Assembly: GCA_039000515.1 (NCBI GenBank)
Contig: JBCFYV010001001.1
Coordinates: forward strand, 7,859,737 to 7,923,736
DNA length: 64,000 nucleotides
Reading direction: 5' to 3'
Source of the DNA: Timema cristinae
Taxonomy: Eukaryota > Arthropoda > Insecta > Phasmatodea > Timematidae
Part shown: piece by piece, positions 47,397 to 56,775 of the stretch
How the letters are laid out: every line of letters starts with the position of its first letter
Numbering within the stretch: position 1 is the first letter of the stretch
The notes under the pieces: generated by a model
Told to the model about the DNA's origin: nothing
The model's database searches: none
The model's input: only the letters and a program-made list of their open reading frames with translations
Program-made: the position numbers and the translations under genes

Positions 47397-49120
47397 ATTT
47401 TATTGCTCATTTTCCACAAAGGAATGTTCGCAGATACCAAAAGTCACACAAATTTTTATAAAATGTTGAGGATTTTTCTTGATTCATGAATGCATTTTGT
47501 GCAACTAATAATCGAGATGTTTTCTTTTTATCGATTATTATGGATACCATGGACATGTTTGTTGCGACTGATATGCTGTCGAATGGTTATATTTTTTATC
47601 TGATGCCAGCAACTTTCACTTCACATATTTTATAGAAAAGTATCTCACTTGCTGTAGAAAAAATATCCTCTCCGAATTCAGTAATAATTTACCTTAAATG
47701 ACTCGCATTAGATGGTTTAGTTTAAAGCATTCTAAATACAAATAAAATGATTGCAAACAAATAAATATAACATCCACTTTATAAATTAAAACTATGCATT
47801 TAAAATCTTTTGACATTTAAAATCATGTGTTCTACCTAACATTGGAATACAAATACCTGCTTTAAAAGCGATAGCTCCCCATACCCCTGCAGCCCTTTTA
47901 CAAACATGATATAGCAAGTGACTCACCAGGAATGTATAGACAGTACAAAGTTCATTTGAACTCTAAATAAAAATTGCTCCCCCCTTCCCCTGCAACTCTT
48001 TCCAACTTGGGTGTAGTGAAGGTCTCACCAGGAATGTGGATTTTATAAGCACACAGATAAAGGGGCTCTAAGTTCATTTGGAATCATACATGATCTTCTT
48101 CAGTCAACGAGTGTGTGGTCAAATATCTGCTGTTTGAATATTCATGTTTTATCAAAGCACCTATAATTCATATATGTAACTTTTTTAAAGTCATTTTCAA
48201 ACAATTTTAAATTTTCTTTAAAAAAAAAGCTCAGAAATGACCAAATATAAATTTCTGCAATCAGGGGATCATGTACATAGCTTATTTACAACTTAGCATT
48301 GTTTCTGATGGACCAAAAAAAAGATGACATGTTATCAAAATCTGGGACCTGGTAATTACCATGATTTTAATAAACTAATAATTGTAAGAAGTAACTTCGA
48401 ATTTACAAACTAATGACCCAAAATTTGTATATTAATACTCGGAAAACAATACAAATGAATATAGAAAATTAACTCTTTACATCAGACTAAACATGATCTA
48501 CATCATTTATAAAATACCTGCTTTAGAAGCAATAGTTACCCCTTTCCACAGAAAGGTTTCCAGCTTATTTGCGATGTTTCACCAGGAATGTTTATTTTCC
48601 TTCCACAAAAGTAAAAAGTGTGCAAAGTAAATTTGAAACCTACAATATCTTGTCACTCCAACAACTCATCGTCAACTGTTGCCAACCTCTGGCTGGATTG
48701 GTTCGAGTATTATGTACCTTAGAGTAGGGAGGGGGTTTATGCTTTGCTGATTTTTGCTAACAAGGCGGTCAAGGTGTCAGAACAATACTTATGTAAGACT
48801 TAGAAAGACGGGCAAAATTGAGGGAGGGTGCATTGCAAGCATCTTGGACTTTGGGCGGCAATGAAGATTCTGAGTGGCCAAACGAAAAAGAAATAGAGAA
48901 GCCTATAGAAGTAAGTCAAATCTTGAGTGACTAAACCCCCAAATAGAAACATAATTGAAATTTTTATAATGTTATAACTTGTTTTAATAATTTTACCTGT
49001 TCAATAAATTTAATTCATTGTTTACCAGTGTTAATTGTCAATTATTTCACAATATTAATTTACACCTTTATGTTAATAATCACCAGCAATTTATAAATCA
49101 CATTAATTTCTGATTTTTTT
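47397..49120. other. No gene recognised
   Basis: AT-rich. Three loose repeats of a phrase like ACCTGCTTTA(A/G)AAGC(G/A)ATAG with nearby CACCAGGAATGT (about 47850-48060 and 48520-48590) suggest an old local duplication. Confidence 0.4.
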
Positions 49121-49165
49121 TTATAATCGCGTCTTACTACCTGTTCAGGCTATAAGCAAAATTGT
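49121..49165 (-). mobile_element. SINE 3' tail fragment
   Basis: CGCGTCTTACTACCTGTTCAG matches only the shared SINE tail in inverse orientation. The remainder of the element is missing. Confidence 0.5.
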
Positions 49166-49299
49166 ATGAAAAAAAGAATGGTTATTCCTGTGAATAAATG
49201 AAATAAAGTCTACAAATCTTACGTAAGCAAGAAGGGATAGGGGGTCAGGTATTTGCTTATATTTGCTTACAAGGGGGAGGGAGGGGTTAAAAAGTGCCA

Positions 49300-49527
49300 A
49301 CAATGTGCTTACCTAATATTTGAACACTTAGTAAAATGCCTCCATCTTCCTAGCTATCTTTCCACCATTTTTTTCACTTTAATTGCTTCCATTCTTATCT
49401 TCTCACTTCCACTTTTTCTGTTAGCTGCTCCTCCCACATCTTTCTTAGGCTCCTATGCAGTTTTTTTTCTTACATACTTCATTGTCATCATTCTCTTTGG
49501 CATTCTCCCATTTTCCATCCTCATAAG
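49300..49527 (-). mobile_element. LINE fragment, part 2 (split by the hAT element)
   Basis: Read on the minus strand, frames give RMENGRMPKRMMTMKYVRKK, comparable to the LINE sequence near 24030-24080, then purine-rich 3' sequence. The plus ORF over it (49253-49621) is hydrophobic only because it is the complement of purine-rich LINE sequence. Confidence 0.65.
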
Positions 49528-49631
49528 CAGGGCTGTGGAGGGGGAGGCAATTTTGGTTGGGGTTGGAGTCGGTAAAAATGTACTGACTCCAGCTTCAAAA
49601 TTAAAACTTATATTATTTTAATAATATATGA

Positions 49632-51098
49632 GTCATTCTCAAACTGAGGGACAAATAGGAAATCCAAAAATAAAAATGTCAGGGAAAGTATAATTTATTG
49701 TTTGAATACACATCATTTATTAAAGCAGTAAGTAATAATACCAGCAGAGCTTGATTTTACAATTTTCTCTCTCTCTCTCTATCTTTTTTAGTTTTACCAA
49801 AGTGGCTACCCATAATCCATCACTTCGCTAACTGTATTTATGATGCATATAAATGCGTTTTAGTCTCAAAAATCCAAATAAAATATGTATTTTTACTAAG
49901 TATACCATAACTTTTTAACAATAGTATACCAAAATGATAGAATTTTCTTAATTTATTGGAATTAGGATTATACAAGTGAAGAATCATACAAAATTCATGT
50001 GTTAGTGATGTTAATTTTCCATAATTGAAAGAAAATTAAATTTTACATATCTCATTTTTTTATTTGTTTTTAATAGCTCAAATGTTAATAATAGATAATA
50101 ATATTTATGGTTTTACTTAGACTGTTAGTAAGAAATAAGTGATTTTATTGTCGTTAGTGAAGTTACGTGGATGTTAGCGAAGTGATGTTTGGGAAAACAG
50201 TATTTATATTGAAAATTTCACTTTATTTATGTGAGCTACGTGACTATCATCAGTTTTGTCACCTAACTGACGTTAGCGAGGTGATGACACCATTTTCGTC
50301 ACCAAGCAACGTTAGTGAAGTGATAACATCATTTTCATTACCAAGCAACATTAGCAAAGTGAGCATTAACAAAGTGATGTTTTTGGCAGACTTTTGAGTT
50401 TCATAACCATAATATAAGTAGAGAGTGGCAAACAAACATTGAGGTTAGTTCCTGCCTCCATTTACATTCAACTGAACTGGTATTGGCTTAGTTATTTCAA
50501 AAACTCCAAATGATATTAATGTTAGTGAAGTGATTTGCAATTAAAATACTCTGTAAAATTTATCTGAATTTTCCTGCATTTACTGAATAGTATTAAATAA
50601 ACTTTTTAACTAATGAAATCACAAGAACTAGTAAGTACAGGACAACAACTCATTACTGCCAATGAGGAACAGTGGAGTATTCTGGAAGGTTTTATCGCCA
50701 AATTCAAAATATCATGTTTGTCCATTGTGTTACTTGGGGACAAGCAAACATTGATTAAAATGTCAAAATTCATGAATAATTTATTGAAATGGATTCTTCA
50801 AACAAAAATAACATTATTAATGGAATATTTTATCGTGGTTATATATGTTTTACGCTTTTTCTTTATTCCTTTATAGAACTTCAAACTTTTAAATTTAGAG
50901 GTGGGGTCAGTTAGTGAGGTGATGAAAGGGACTTTTAATAATCATCTGGTCTAATTTGTTTTTAATATTTCCACATTTATATCTTTCTATCAACTATTAT
51001 ACACTTTCTACTACTAAAAAAATGTGTTGCTTGTTTTAAAAATAACAAAATATGTATATAGGGGGAAGACATGAATTATCCCTCAATTTGAGAATGAC
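49632..51098. mobile_element. TIR element (CATTCTCAAA ends), copy B, uninterrupted
   Basis: It starts AGTCATTCTCAAACTGAGGG and ends with the inverse of GGTCATTCTCAAATTGAGGG. About 1.47 kb. It contains seven or more iterations of GTTAGYGARGTGATG-like words (50161-50350, 50520 and 50910). Frames 50167-50397 and 50613-50876 lack any domain. Copy A is at 27.0-32.8 kb in the opposite orientation. Confidence 0.82.
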
Positions 51099-51316
51099 CT
51101 TTATGGTATATGTATAATATTAATTTTCTACTTTTTTATTCCTCAGAACTAATATTTGTAATTTGGATTGACAAATTTATTTAAATATATATTCACAATG
51201 ACAAAGAAACTTCTCACGAAATAATCTGTATTGGAGCATTTTACTGCAGTAAATTTGTTATTACTAATTAATAAATTTTAGCCATTTATGTAGGAGTCAT
51301 AGTTGGAGTCTGACAG

Positions 51317-51546
51317 TAGAAAAATAGAGTGAACGTGGGGAATGCCAGGCCTCCACCGTGTTTCGGATTCCACGTTAAACTGTAGGTCCTTCATTTCATT
51401 TCACAATCACCCTACCATTACACATTAGCGTAAGTGCGTATAACCCGAACGGGCAGTAAGACGCGGTGCTAATAATAACAATAATAATAATAACAATAAT
51501 AATGATGATGATGATGATAATGATAATTAATAATAGAAAAATAGAG
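51317..51546 (+). mobile_element. SINE family 1 copy, 5'-truncated, with target duplication
   Basis: The body starts GAACGTGGGGAATGCC and ends GACGCGGTGC, followed by a TAA/TGA repeat tail to 51533. TAGAAAAATAGAG flanks it (51317-51329 and 51534-51546). Confidence 0.95.
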
Positions 51547-51582
51547 GAATCAAAGTCTTTGTGTACCAACTCCACAACCCTG

Positions 51583-51700
51583 CTCATAAGATGTCTGTCC
51601 ATACCTTCTCAGTCTTGCTTTCTTTACTATCTCATGTACTCCCGCTCTTTTAGACAGCTGTGTGGGGAAAAATCTTATCTTGAGTATTCATGAATTTACA
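51583..51700 (-). mobile_element. LINE fragment, part 1 (other side of the hAT insertion)
   Basis: On the minus strand, GGGAGTACATGAGATAGTAA and the following AAGCAAGACTGAGAAGGTAT match GGGAGTGCATGAGATAGTAG and its continuation near 23964-24005. It joins, across the 8-bp duplication, to 49527 and below. Confidence 0.7.
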
Positions 51701-51958
51701 AAACATTACTGTAATGTAAAACCTCAACATTATTGTCTAAATATTACTAAAAATGATTTTAGGCATGAAAATATTACCTACAAATACAAACTGACTTATT
51801 TTGACTTATAAAATATACATTTATACAACCAGGGAATTGTGACAAGAGTTTATGTGGTATAAAAAAAAAAGTCATCAAAATCTGTGTTCATGATTATTAT
51901 TATGGTTATGGTCTTATGTATTATCTCTTCAGAATTGAATGAAGCTATTTTCAACTAA

Positions 51959-52382
51959 CAGGGTGTCTACCATCCGGGAAAATCAGGGAACACTGTAATT
52001 AGCCGGGAGTTTGACGTGGTCGGGAAAAAACAGGAATAGGTCGGCAATTGGGTAAGTTAAAAAAATATCCGGAAAAATGTTGTTTTGCTCAAAATATGAA
52101 ATATAATAATCATTAAATCAATAAATTACAATGCGATTCAGACTCTTTTGTTCTAGCTGTATAATTTATTTTATAATTCCTAGTAGACTCTGTTAATACA
52201 AATAAAAAAAACTTTATTTAAATCTTAAAACCTATTATTATTCATAAAAAATATTAACAAAACTGTGGGGTGGGGGGAACAGAAGGAGGTGAACATACTT
52301 TTGAGTTGGGAATTTTAGGAAATGATCAGGGGAAATCACGGAAAAAGTCAGGAATTTCATTGGTCAAGTTGAGTAGACACCA
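51959..52382 (+). mobile_element. TIR element, GGGTGTCTACCATC family, copy 2 (complete)
   Basis: It begins CAGGGTGTCTACCATCCGGG and ends GAGTAGACACC, imperfect inverted termini. It aligns with 24953-25360 through AATCATTAAATCA, TAATTTCTAGTA-like and TTATTATTCATAAAA blocks. No ORF. Confidence 0.78.
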
Positions 52383-52493
52383 TACAAACAGAAGTACCCT
52401 TTGATTAGGCTCAAGATAAACATTAAATCTCAACTCCGAAGACTCCTTGACCACTCACTTATCTACCTTGAAAAATGTGGGCCTACTTTTTTC

Positions 52494-52742
52494 TTAGCAC
52501 TGGGTCTTAATACTTGTTTGGGCTTTACACTTATTTTCTAATTATGCTATTGGTTTTAGGGTGAGGAAGGTTATATTTATGGGAAGTGTACTCACATTTT
52601 CATAAAATGAGAGGAAAACCATTTTTGGAAAAACCACCCTCAGTACACTCAACCAAGATTTGAAACTCGATCTCTCCATCATCGGCAGTCTAGTCTTGTG
52701 CGAAAGTATCGCCTTAGACCGTGCAACCATTGAAATGGGTGA
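52494..52742 (-). mobile_element. SINE family 2 copy
   Basis: The minus-strand head CATTTCAATGGTTGCACGGT leads into TCTAAGGCGATACTTTCGC and the B box GAGTTTCAAATC. The 3' tail is degraded (AGTATTAAGACCCAGTGCTA). Confidence 0.68.
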
Positions 52743-53334
52743 AAATCATAAGTTTGCTACCCACAAAAATACGAGGGGCATGGGGATTAAATCAACTTTG
52801 TGTGTCTGTACATCTACACATATAAAACATTTTTATTTTCAGTGAAATAGAGCATGTTGAATAGACTAAAGTACCAAAAGGGAAGCTTGGGAGTAAGAAC
52901 AATTAGGATATGTAATGGCTCTAAAAGTGATTTAGCGGTTTTATTCTGGGTCTAGTAATGAGTGGTGGTGAGTAATTTAATGTTGAAATGCTTTCTTTTA
53001 ATTGGTATGAAACCCTCATCAATGATTGGTTTAAGGTAGATGTGTCAAACTTGAAAATTAAAATACTTGAGGAGTTTGATTTAAAAAAAACCCAATATTT
53101 TCACTATTTTAAGTAAAAATAATTTGACTTAATACCTTTTTATTACAAAAAGAAAATTAAGTTATAAAACAATAGGATGCACCTGCTATTCTTTCCTGTA
53201 ATTTTTTTTGCCGCTCTTATCAAGCTTTCTTTTTTACGTTTTTTTTTAAATGGCCTTTTCTAAAAGGTTTTGAATTTGATTCAATTAAATGTGACAAATT
53301 ATTACATTGCCCAATGGTGAATTTCTACAACTTT

Positions 53335-53503
53335 GATAACAAGAAGGAATGTGGGGAATGCCAGACCTCCACCGTGGTTCGGATTCCACGTTAAACTGTA
53401 GGTCCTCCATTTCATATCACAATCCGCCTACCATTACACATTAGCTTAAGTGCGTATAACCTGAACATGTAGTAAGACGCGGTGCTAATAATAATAACAA
53501 GAA
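53335..53503 (+). mobile_element. SINE family 1 copy, 5'-truncated, with target duplication
   Basis: The body 53347-53493 starts GAATGTGGGGAATGCC and ends GACGCGGTGC with a short TAA tail. ATAACAAGAA is present on both sides (about 53337 and 53494). Confidence 0.9.
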
Positions 53504-53574
53504 AAATCTTGCCAGAATATATGTTGGTTCATCGTAAGTTCTACGAGCTGTGTATAATCATGGGTTAGTCCACA

Positions 53575-53795
53575 TGTGTATCATGAGCTGCAAGTTTGAT
53601 ATGGCTGGTCTGAGGCATCACTTTTCCAGTAAACTAGATTAGCGATGACTGGGAGGTCATTTTACTGAAGGAGTATTTTTTTAAATAGTTTTACACTTTC
53701 CTTCAACTCAAATAAGGGTACAATTCCTCTAAATTATACCTCCATTATCCCTCTGTCACCTAATATAAATATGTGGATAACCCGAATGGACACTA
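53575..53795 (+). mobile_element. Diverged SINE family 2 copy
   Basis: Only the middle and the 3' portion are readable (TTTACACTTTCCTTCAACTC, ATGTGGATAACCCGAATGGA). The head is uncertain. Confidence 0.45.
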
Positions 53796-55020
53796 ACAAA
53801 CAATAAATAAAAGAAAAACTTATATAAAGACCATTTCTGTTAATCTGATGGCACTTACAACTTTCTATGTTTTATTTTCCCTACAGGTCTGTTAAAATCT
53901 CAGGGTATTTCCAAATCAAGAAGAGGTTTGAGAATCCCTAAGCCCTCCAACCCTACCTTTACTAACTCCACTGCTTTATTATATAGGGCTAAAAAGAGTA
54001 TAACTTATTCACCCCCTGGCGAGAGGTGATGGAATGTTTGTTTGGAAAACAAAACAAACATTCACAAATAGTCTTGTCAGATCATTCACTCGAACTTGAT
54101 GCACATCACTAAAAAAATAGAATTTTGGTTTGGGTAAGCTTCAAAAGAAGGCTAGACTTCCAAACCTTTGTGTGGTAGAGGAAGTGAATATTGAGCCACA
54201 AGAAAAGAAAAAAAAAGCACTGGTATTAGGAAAGCATTAAAATACCCCTTTTCACACCTTCTCCAACCCCTAATAAAGAATTTTTGTTTTAACGAAATAT
54301 CTAGTAAACAAAATTAAAATCTACAAATAAAGCTAAATAACTAATTTAGTTGATCTAAAACCTAATTCCTTAAAAGTGATAAAACCAGGGGGACAAAATA
54401 AAATTTTGAGTGAAAGGTTCACCCACATCTCATTGAACAACATTTTGCGAGTTTGTGAGTAGAATTTTCGAGGGTTGATTTTGTGTATTAGAGAAATAGT
54501 ACTGGTAGGTATTAAATTTAGTCCTAATTTTAATTCTTACCTTTCATAGGTAGCCCACAGGTACCTATTTATTGTGTGAGTCATTACAAATCATCTTTAA
54601 ACTATATTTAGGTCAGGGCTGTAACATTCATTTCATAACAAAAGTATGGAAGTACTCTTTTAGAAACTAGTGCTCATTTTTTTGTCTTTTGACAACTGAC
54701 ATGCTTTATCACATTTCTCTACCATGACCTTTCAGCAAGCTCAATCAGTTACTCAAATTATTACATTATCACAACCCCACTTTTAAATAACTAAGAGCAT
54801 CTTAGAAGAGTGATATCAGTAAATATTTTCACCAGCATATAAATCACACAATAGCTCTTCATTTTTGCACATGATATATTATTATTAGTCTTTTTTTTTC
54901 AAACCACAATTTGTTGTTAGATAAAAAATGTACGTCCAACTCACATTTGTTTCATAAAATAGTGTATGTGGCCCACATATAATTTAGTTTGTTATTAAAT
55001 GTATATATATATATATACAC
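53796..55020. other. No gene recognised
   Basis: AT-rich, no supported exon. A (TA)n run at 55002-55016 precedes the inverted repeat. Confidence 0.45.
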
Positions 55021-55335
55021 ACATAAGCATATAACCCTTATGGGTAGTAAAAAAGATGCTAAAAAAACCCATAAGTTAACTAATATGAAGGGCAACATCA
55101 CCTGCCTTAGATATATACAAATAATTGGTATGCTCTACTTTAGTAATGCACAGCAAAAGTTGTATTAACAAAGTCCGGTTTTACATTTTCATATTTCTAT
55201 CCTTAAAAAAATCCTAGAGTGTAATATAATACACATATATATATATATATGTGTGTGTGTGTGTATTATATTACACTCTAGGATTTTTTTAAGGATTGAA
55301 ATATGAAAATGTAAAATCCTAAAGTGTAATATAAT

Positions 55336-55397
<62 letters not shown>

Positions 55398-55607
55398 ATT
55401 ATATTACACTCTAGGATTTTTTTAAGGATAGAAATATGAAAATGTAAAACCGGACTTTGTTAATACAACTTTTGCTGTGCATTACTAAAGTAGAGCATAC
55501 CAATTATTTGTCTATATCTAAGGCAGGTGATGTTGCCCTTCATATTAGTTAACTTATGGGTTTTTTTAGCATCTTTTTTACTACCCATAAGGGTTTTATG
55601 CTTATGT
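55021..55607. repeat. Near-perfect inverted repeat with ~210-bp arms
   Basis: Arm 55021-55236 is repeated inverted at 55393-55607 with only about two differences. The spacer is built from (TA)n/(TG)n tracts around a further ~80-bp partial inverted copy of the arm's inner end (55255-55345). The right arm's outer end is the tail of the SINE family 2 copy at 55577-55818, so the left arm ends with an inverted copy of that tail. Confidence 0.93.
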
Positions 55608-55818
55608 ACTAATTATGCCAAAGGGGAACCGAAGAAGATGGTTGAATTTAGAGGCAGTGTATCCTTATTTGTGTGAAGATATAGGGGTGAAACCATTTAG
55701 GGAAAACCACCCTCAGTCCATCTGACCGGGCTCGAACCAGAATCTCACGGTCATTGGCAGTATAGTCTATTGCGAGTGTAGCGCCTTAGACCATGTGGCC
55801 ACTGAAGTAGGTTTAACT
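55577..55818 (-). mobile_element. SINE family 2 copy, well preserved
   Basis: The minus-strand head CTTCAGTGGCCACATGGTC continues TAAGGCGCTACACTCGC; the B box is GATTCTGGTTCGAGCCC, then GTCAGATGGACTGAGGGTGG. The 3' tail is AACCCTTATGGGTAGTAAAA with hairpin ACCC-TTAT-GGGT and then GATGCTAAAAAAAC. Confidence 0.85.
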
Positions 55819-56747
55819 CATGTTGTGTAAGCATTCATTTTAGGAAATATTTGCATAACTGACCAGATAAAATATATAAATAATTAGTTGAACAAGAGCA
55901 TTTCATTACACTTGATTTGCTTTGTTTATATGTTAAGGTTGGCGAACACTGTTGAGTCAAAACATTACGAAGCAAAAACAAATTGTTCCTAAAAAATAAT
56001 GTTTTGGTTACAAACTGTTAAGTGCTGACTAGAAACATGTTTTGACATAATGCCCTCTATAGCTTACATAGAAAATTATTGTTTATGTCAAAGAAGAAAT
56101 TTTCACCGGCCAAGCAAACAGTTATTTTAGTGCCTTTCTTTGTTGCCTCCGTTTATTTTGCAATTTCATCTCAAAACTTCTCTACCACATCTTTATTTTG
56201 GTGTTTCTTTAAAATAAACTGTACACATGTGGTTTAGTTTCAATCCATACAATTATCTTTCAGGCATCTGATTCCGTCTTGAACAAAAATCACTAGCGAT
56301 GAACAGTGAATAACTCAACACCATTATTTAAAACCCGAGATAAATGATACTCATGAACTATACCGAAGAGAGGGCTGTGCATGCGCAGAAACAAATGATT
56401 TCACATAAAACAAGGGGCTGTTTCATTGTCGACCAGCAATAAATACATTTTATATTGCATTAGAGATTTTTTGCCTTCTGACTGACCAGTAGGTATATAT
56501 ACTGCTGAACATTGAAAAAAGTGGGCAAAGTCGTGAACAAACACGTTTTTGCTTCAGACTGTGTTGACTAATCGTGGGCAGCCAGCCTTGGTAATTCTAA
56601 TAGCATTTAGTAGAAAGTAAACAAGGCCAAAATAAGATGGATGTTATGAGCATTAGTACCATAATATTAACTAGTTAAAAAATACTTAAAGAATTTGCAC
56701 ACGATTTGTTGTCTTATTTTTAATTGTATGGTGTGCTCTCATTGCAG
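55819..56747. other. Upstream region of the MTMR6-like gene, possible promoter
   Basis: TGCATGCGCAGA at 56378-56389 resembles an NRF1 site, common in CpG-poor housekeeping promoters. A weak donor-like AG|GTATAT follows near 56493. The acceptor at 56746-56747 needs an upstream non-coding exon, and this is the nearest candidate interval. Inference only. Confidence 0.35.
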
Positions 56748-56775
56748 TGGTGTAAAGTGTTGCATCGCTGAAGAA

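Larger units (their letters stand above)
49528..51582. mobile_element. hAT-type non-autonomous element with 8-bp target duplication
   Basis: The ends are CAGGGCTGTGGAGGGGG and, inverted, CAGGGTTGTGGAGTTGGTAC. They are flanked by CTCATAAG at 49520-49527 and 51583-51590. An 8-bp duplication and CAGGG ends are typical of hAT transposons. The element proper is 49528-49631, 51099-51329 and 51534-51582; the rest is two later insertions. No transposase. Confidence 0.88.

Noticed and set aside
49253..49621. Hydrophobic membrane protein of 122 codons
   Set aside because: It is the complement of purine-rich LINE sequence that matches the 24-kb LINE copy, and it overlaps a hAT end and its target duplication.
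55021..55607. Pair of hAT or MITE termini
   Set aside because: The arms contain part of a SINE tail and microsatellite, and no target duplication is seen; inverted duplication explains it better.
56695..56775. 27 additional N-terminal codons of the phosphatase
   Set aside because: They include an intron end (polypyrimidine tract and CAG at 56747). The family start corresponds to the ATG at 56776.
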